From: Pomphorhynchus laevis
Taxonomy: Eukaryota > Acanthocephala > Palaeacanthocephala > Echinorhynchida > Pomphorhynchidae
Assembly: GCA_012934845.2 (NCBI GenBank)
Contig: WNNJ02001595.1
Coordinates: 248,001-312,000 of the forward strand
Reading direction: 5' to 3'
DNA: 64,000 nucleotides
Positions 59,540 to 64,000 of the stretch are shown here, in pieces. The position numbers and the translations under genes are program-made. Under the pieces are notes generated by a model. That model was not told where the DNA came from, searched no databases, and worked only from the letters and a program-made list of their open reading frames with translations. How positions within the stretch are numbered: the first letter of the stretch is position 1; every line of letters begins with the position of its first letter.

Positions 59540-60365
59540 ATACAACTTTATAACAAATCATATCACCTTTCTTCGCTCCACCTATCACTCAATCTTGCAA
59601 AGTCCAAAATCATGTGGATAATTCCCTCTTACCTCAACATTACTCCACCTGCCGTATATATCTACACAACCATTCTTCCTGACGGTATTATATCGTATTC
59701 CTCGGTTTCCACTTTGACAGACATCTTTCTTTCAAGCCATTTGTTTCCAATAAAGTCCGCTCCTCATTCCTGCTATTACGTGGTATTCGCCGTATTCATA
59801 GGTTGATCGATTTTCTCTCCTGTTTTTCTTTTTATCCGCCCCTTTGTTTTCACAAATCGATTATTGCCTTAGCCTGTTCCCGAACTCTCCCAAAACTACT
59901 CTCAAACCTCTCTAACGTATTGTAAACTTAGCAGTTCGCTTTCTACGTCTCTGCCGTTTTGACCAATATCTCAACATGTTTTCAATCTTTCCTGGCTTAC
60001 CACAATTAGTCATCGTGTTCAGGTTCGTTTGATTATCCTGACCCGTCTTGTACTGCATCACAATTCCCCTTCATACTTACATATTACATATCTCGATGAA
60101 TCTCGTCCTGCTTCTTTATCCTTAACATCATCTCATTCCATTCTCCTCTACACTCTAAATCATTCGACAAATTACCGTCACCGTTCCTTTCCTGTTGCTG
60201 CTCCTCTTGATTGGAATTCGCTCTCTTTATACATATGCTGAACTCCATGTTCATACTATCCAAAATTCGTCTGCGTAATTTTTTAAATCAGTTTGATCAT
60301 TTTCTATATTCCCAGGGACTTGTAAGTAGCCGTTGGCACTCACTCAAAATAAATTTCTCTTTTTT
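59540..60365 (+). mobile_element. Old L2-like LINE 3' fragment, third subfamily (copy J)
   Basis: Starts near LAKSKIMWIIPSYLNITPP and continues through remnants of the thumb to SYLHITYLDESRPASLSLTS, NHSTNYRHRSFPVAAPLDWN and a degraded tail (GGGACTTGTAAG). It is much more diverged than subfamilies a and b, with many frame changes. Confidence 0.78.
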
Positions 60366-61189
60366 TAACGATAAAGTTTAAACTTAAAATTGCATTGTGT
60401 TTCATAATAACTAAAATTTATTTTGTTTCTAAATAATTTTAGAAACTTGAGTTTATAAACTTTAGAAATCATTGCAATAGTAAGGAAATATTCCCTTACT
60501 CAGTGTAATAGAAACTTCTATATAAGAGATTACTTATTCTAGCAAAAGAAATTTGGAAAATTCAAACTTTTATTTGCCAAAACCTTAACAACGTTTTAAA
60601 ACAAGTTTATTCTTTTAGGTTTCTGCTTTGAGGGTATAAATAATCTTCTTGGTTATTTAATATTTTGAAATATTATGAACACCCTTAACACTATTTTTTC
60701 AACTTTGCAACTTATACGTAAAACATTTGTAATTCTCCATGATTGAAAAAACCATTTGTACTTAATAACTGCTTTATTTTTCCGTTTGCGTCTATTTAAT
60801 TTATAGACGAAACAATCATCTTACAACTCAAAAAATGCACAAATTAACTTTTAGATATTTTCCAAAAGTTAGGGATAAGTTCTGATATAAAAAATATTAG
60901 GCGCATAATAGTACCTAATAGTAATTATTAGTTACAAATGGTTTTCGATTAAAACAGTTTAGCATATAAGTGTTGTTTCGGCATATAAGTGTTTTTTAAG
61001 TATTTTTGTTGTTTTTAGCATATAAGTTTTTTATTTAGCTGATAAAAGTAGTGTTTTGAACCTGAAAGAGAAAATAAATAGATTGGATGTTCATTTATTA
61101 AAACATTTTGGTAAAATTTTAAAAATTTTAAAAATTAAAAAAATTCGATGCAAATTTTTAAAAAATTATCTAACAGCAAAACATGCTAT
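60366..61189. other. AT-rich spacer
   Basis: No gene or element. GCATATAAGTGTT recurs three times near 60962-61025. Confidence 0.5.
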
Positions 61190-62530
61190 ACTACAGAGAA
61201 GTACGGTAATATGAATGTTTTGTAACGATGATGTAGACGATGCTTTTATTTTATTTTTATTATATTTTATTTTTTAATTCTAATTTCTTTTGTATTTTTT
61301 CATCTTTTTGCTTACATTTGTGTGTTTTCTATCGTTTTGTTCTTTGCCGATGTCTCAAAATTACAATATGTCAAATGTTCAAGAATATAAATCTCAGAAA
61401 TATGGTCCCTCTTCTTTTGTCTGACATCTTTGAATTAAATGAAAAAGAAAACAAGATGAATAAAGATGTTTAAATATTTATGATTAGATCTTTCTTTTGA
61501 CATTTGTGTGTTCACTGTTGCTTTGTGTTTAAAAAGTTGCTGATATGTTAAAAATACAATATGTCGAATGTTCAAATATACAAAGCTCATAAATTCAATT
61601 ATTTATCTTTCTGCAAGTTGCCGAATTCAACATTCACGTCGTCTTTTCAATGCAAACAATAAAATTGGGGCGATTATGTACAATCGAATATATAAAATGA
61701 ACATTTTCGTATTCATAAAAAAAGCGTATTACATTCATAAAATTCGTAATAATATTGTGTCGAATATTAAACAGACATTGCATAAAATATTTTGTAACGA
61801 TGATGTCAACGATGATTTTGTTTTATTTTTATTTTTAATTCTATTTTCTTTCGCATTTTGTCTTTCTATTAACATTTGCTCTATTAGTTTGCATCGTCAA
61901 ATGTTGCTGATGCATTTAGTTATAAACAATTTTAAATTAACAAAAAATTTTAATTAAAAAATTATCTTCGTTTATTTAAAAAATTAAACGTTTTTGATTT
62001 CATCCAACTGCGTGTATTATTTTTTACTAACAAATTTGGTATGACTAGCGAGATTGAAATTAATTAAAATATGACACGCCGTTTTACATTTGTTTGACAT
62101 CCCTGAATTTAACTTTTATATATTAGAGCTTTTTTACAATTTTATCATTTGCTCTATTTGTTTGCATCGTCAAACGTTGCTGATGCTAAAATATATAATG
62201 GCAAATATAATGATTCCTGGCCCACCGTTCACATCCCCATACAACTCCGCCTTATCGTAACTTTTCGTCTCATCGCTGTCTACTCCCTATCGTTTTTTAA
62301 CTCCCTTCCTTAGACGACACTCATCCCACCTCTCTATATGTATTTGCTCTACAAGAGTTAGTGCCTTCAAACGTTGTCGATGCTAAAATATAAAATACCT
62401 TAAATGTTCAAGAATTCAATTGTTTATTTTCTCTCAAGTCGCCCTAATGCAGTTACCTGCTCGATGTAACAATAAAAATGGCGATGGTGTAGAATTGATT
62501 GTAAAATGAACAATTTTAAAATACAATTTT
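61190..62530. repeat. Degenerate repeat family, three to four partial units
   Basis: Shared words recur in order: TTTTGTAACGATGATGT (61218, 61791), ACATTTGTGTGTT (61313, 61500), CAATATGTC-AATGTTCAA (61363, 61558), TTTGCATCGTCAAA-GTTGCTGATGC (61888, 62161). The open frames of 77 and 129 codons are low-complexity and not conserved between units, so I do not call genes. An L2-like scrap interrupts the family at 62208. Confidence 0.65.
62208..62337 (+). mobile_element. L2-like LINE scrap, subfamily a (copy K)
   Basis: TCCTGGCCCACCGTTCACAT, CAACTCCGCCTTATCGTAAC and CATCGCTGTCTACTCCCTAT match the RT C terminus of the intact copy. It is truncated on both sides inside the repeat family. Confidence 0.78.
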
Positions 62531-62581
62531 GATAAAATTGAATGCTTTGTTTCTGGTAATGTCAGAAGCAACCAGCAAATT

Positions 62582-63540
62582 TTAAAAATAAATTGGTGAT
62601 TATTGATTCTACTTCAAAATAACAGATTATTGAATTTTGAACTATAAAGAATTATTGAGCTATAAATAATTGTATTTTTGTTCCAATGAGCTAAAAACAC
62701 TTTATCAGGAATTTTTGCGTGGTGCAGCGCGCGTCAACTTTCAAGTGGCTGCCACTCGATGGGTTGACAAGTGTGACGAAGAGCAAATCGTTGTAGATTC
62801 TTGATCATTGCTAACTTAAGGGAGCCCGTAACGGCAAACAATGATATTCGTTCAAAGGAGGATCAGAACAGTATTCGGTCAATTCTTGGCTTCCTGTTTA
62901 CCAATTCTCAATCCGAAACTCGCTCAGGAATTCACGTCGAGTCTGTCTTTCGCTTAGGAAGACCTTCAAAATATCGGATCGGTCGTCCTCGGCTGTTAAA
63001 GGAGGTTTTCTATAAAGAGGAACTTGCTGATTTGGTGCTTTATCACTCTCATCGTCTCAAAGGGGCTGGTCTTCGTTTATTGAGAGATCTCAGCAAAGAA
63101 GATAGAATTCTCCTTAAGGTGGCTATTACGAAAATTCGTTATCGGCGCTCAAAAGGGGAGCGCAATCTTATGATCAGGAATTTTTGCGTGTTGCAGCGCA
63201 CGTTAACCTTCAACTGGCTGCCACTCGATGTGTTAACAAGTGTGACGAATAGCTACATCGCGTCACTCAGTGCGACTACTGCACTTATCCCGTCGCAGCA
63301 GCCCCCTCATTAACTTAATTCGAGGGATATTATTTGACCATTGACTTATCTTTTGGCAAGGTGATCAGGGACCGAAATTGTGAAGCTAATAATGACGCTA
63401 CTGTGAATATCATGTCTACAGCAGCTATCAAAATATAAAAATAAATTGGTGATTATTGAAAGATTATTGAATTTTGAGCTGTAAAGAATTGTATTTTTGT
63501 TCCAATGAGCTAAAAAAACTTCATTGATACAAACTAGAAC
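62582..63540 (+). repeat. Rearranged block with flanking duplications around a CR1-like ORF1 fragment
   Basis: AAAAATAAATTGGTGATTATTGA with TTTTTGTTCCAATGAGCTAA occurs at 62582-62712 and again at 63435-63520. The segment GAATTTTTGCGTG...GTGACGAA occurs at 62711-62780 and at 63179-63250. The order suggests an unequal duplication around ORF1. Confidence 0.75.
62784..63313 (+). pseudogene. CR1-like LINE ORF1, C-terminal half
   Basis: ANRCRFLIIANLREPV matches DRCRSVILANVRESL of the ORF1 at 1256. VESVFRLGRPSKYRIGRPRL, HSHRLKGAGLRLLRDLS, NLMIRNFCVLQR and FNWLPLDV follow in the same order. The open part runs from 62801, which is not an ATG, to TAA at 63311-63313. No ORF2 follows, and the N-terminal zinc finger is absent. 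Confidence 0.78.
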
Positions 63541-64000
63541 TAAAACAACATGTATTTTTTTAACAAAACCAGAAACGTTTTGTTTCTGATTCAAATAACT
63601 ATTCAAATTCAATATTTGCAATTTAATAGCTGCAATTGATTGATTTTGTCAAACGCAATTTAACATAATAAAAGCTAATTCTTAGTTTGCTGTTGAAAGA
63701 AAATTGCTTATTTAAATTGCCTTATATTTCTAAAGTATTTGTTGCTTTAAAATCCCATATTAAAAATGAACCAACATCAGTTATCTTTAATTGATTAATA
63801 TCATTATTTTATTGATAATCTGAATTTACAACTTTTATGCTCACATTTTATGCTTTTAGAGATAAAATATTTAACAAATAATAACGTATTCGTTATATCT
63901 TACCAACATCTTACTCACGCTAACGTTTCATAATGCTGGCAAGGTTTCGATTCGTTATTTTTATTCGTAGCTATGCACTAACACTTTCGCTATTCTTACT
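63541..64000. other. AT-rich sequence to the window edge
   Basis: Nothing recognised. Confidence 0.5.

Noticed and set aside
61240-61957. Two frames of 77 and 129 codons as small membrane proteins
   Set aside because: They are rich in Phe, Ile and Leu from T-rich DNA, lie in a degenerate repeat family, and are not kept between units.

Overview
The window reads as nuclear DNA of an AT-rich invertebrate animal. The evidence is one spliced animal-type protein kinase gene, the standard genetic code, and a dense load of non-LTR (LINE) and Penelope-like retroelements. I cannot name the phylum from the sequence. No rRNA, tRNA, CRISPR or bacterial operon was seen.

Layout. (1) 1-31 kb is a retroelement cluster. 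Two LINE lineages dominate. The CR1-like lineage has copies at 1-156 (-, edge), 1059-5374 (+, nearly whole) and 6814-14235 (+, split), plus an ORF1 fragment at 62.6-63.5 kb. The L2-like lineage has a young subfamily, here called L2-a, and older ones, L2-b and L2-c, in about eleven copies. Two nested insertions can be read: L2-a copies sit inside a CR1-like element (7434-11128), and an L2-a element with an intact 964-residue ORF2 sits inside an L2-b element (22341-25705), flanked by a 12-bp target duplication. Between these lie a 94-bp tandem array of about 25 units (15.9-18.3 kb), a foldback element with 131-bp arms (19659-20030) and minisatellites with shared borders.

(2) 31062-59187 holds the only clear host gene, a TAO-family STE20 kinase on the + strand. 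I resolve 16 coding exons that join without a frame break into 885 residues, ending in TAG with an AATAAA signal downstream. The kinase domain lies in exons 1-7 and the charged coiled-coil tail in exons 9-16. Three introns are tiny (43-55 bp) and twelve are large (0.9-5.5 kb), filled with Penelope-like fragments, inverted repeats, duplications and a minisatellite. A small gene candidate lies antisense in intron 3.

(3) 59.2-64 kb is AT-rich sequence with an old L2-like fragment, a degenerate repeat family and a rearranged CR1-like ORF1 fragment.

The kinase would act as a MAP3K upstream of stress MAPK (p38/JNK) or Hippo signalling. Everything else is mobile or repetitive DNA. The most interesting signals are the shared-border minisatellites beside CR1-like ORF1 genes, the conserved 3'-tail stem-loop of the L2-like elements, the recurrent structured terminus of the Penelope-like elements, and the frequent AAG splice acceptors of the kinase gene.
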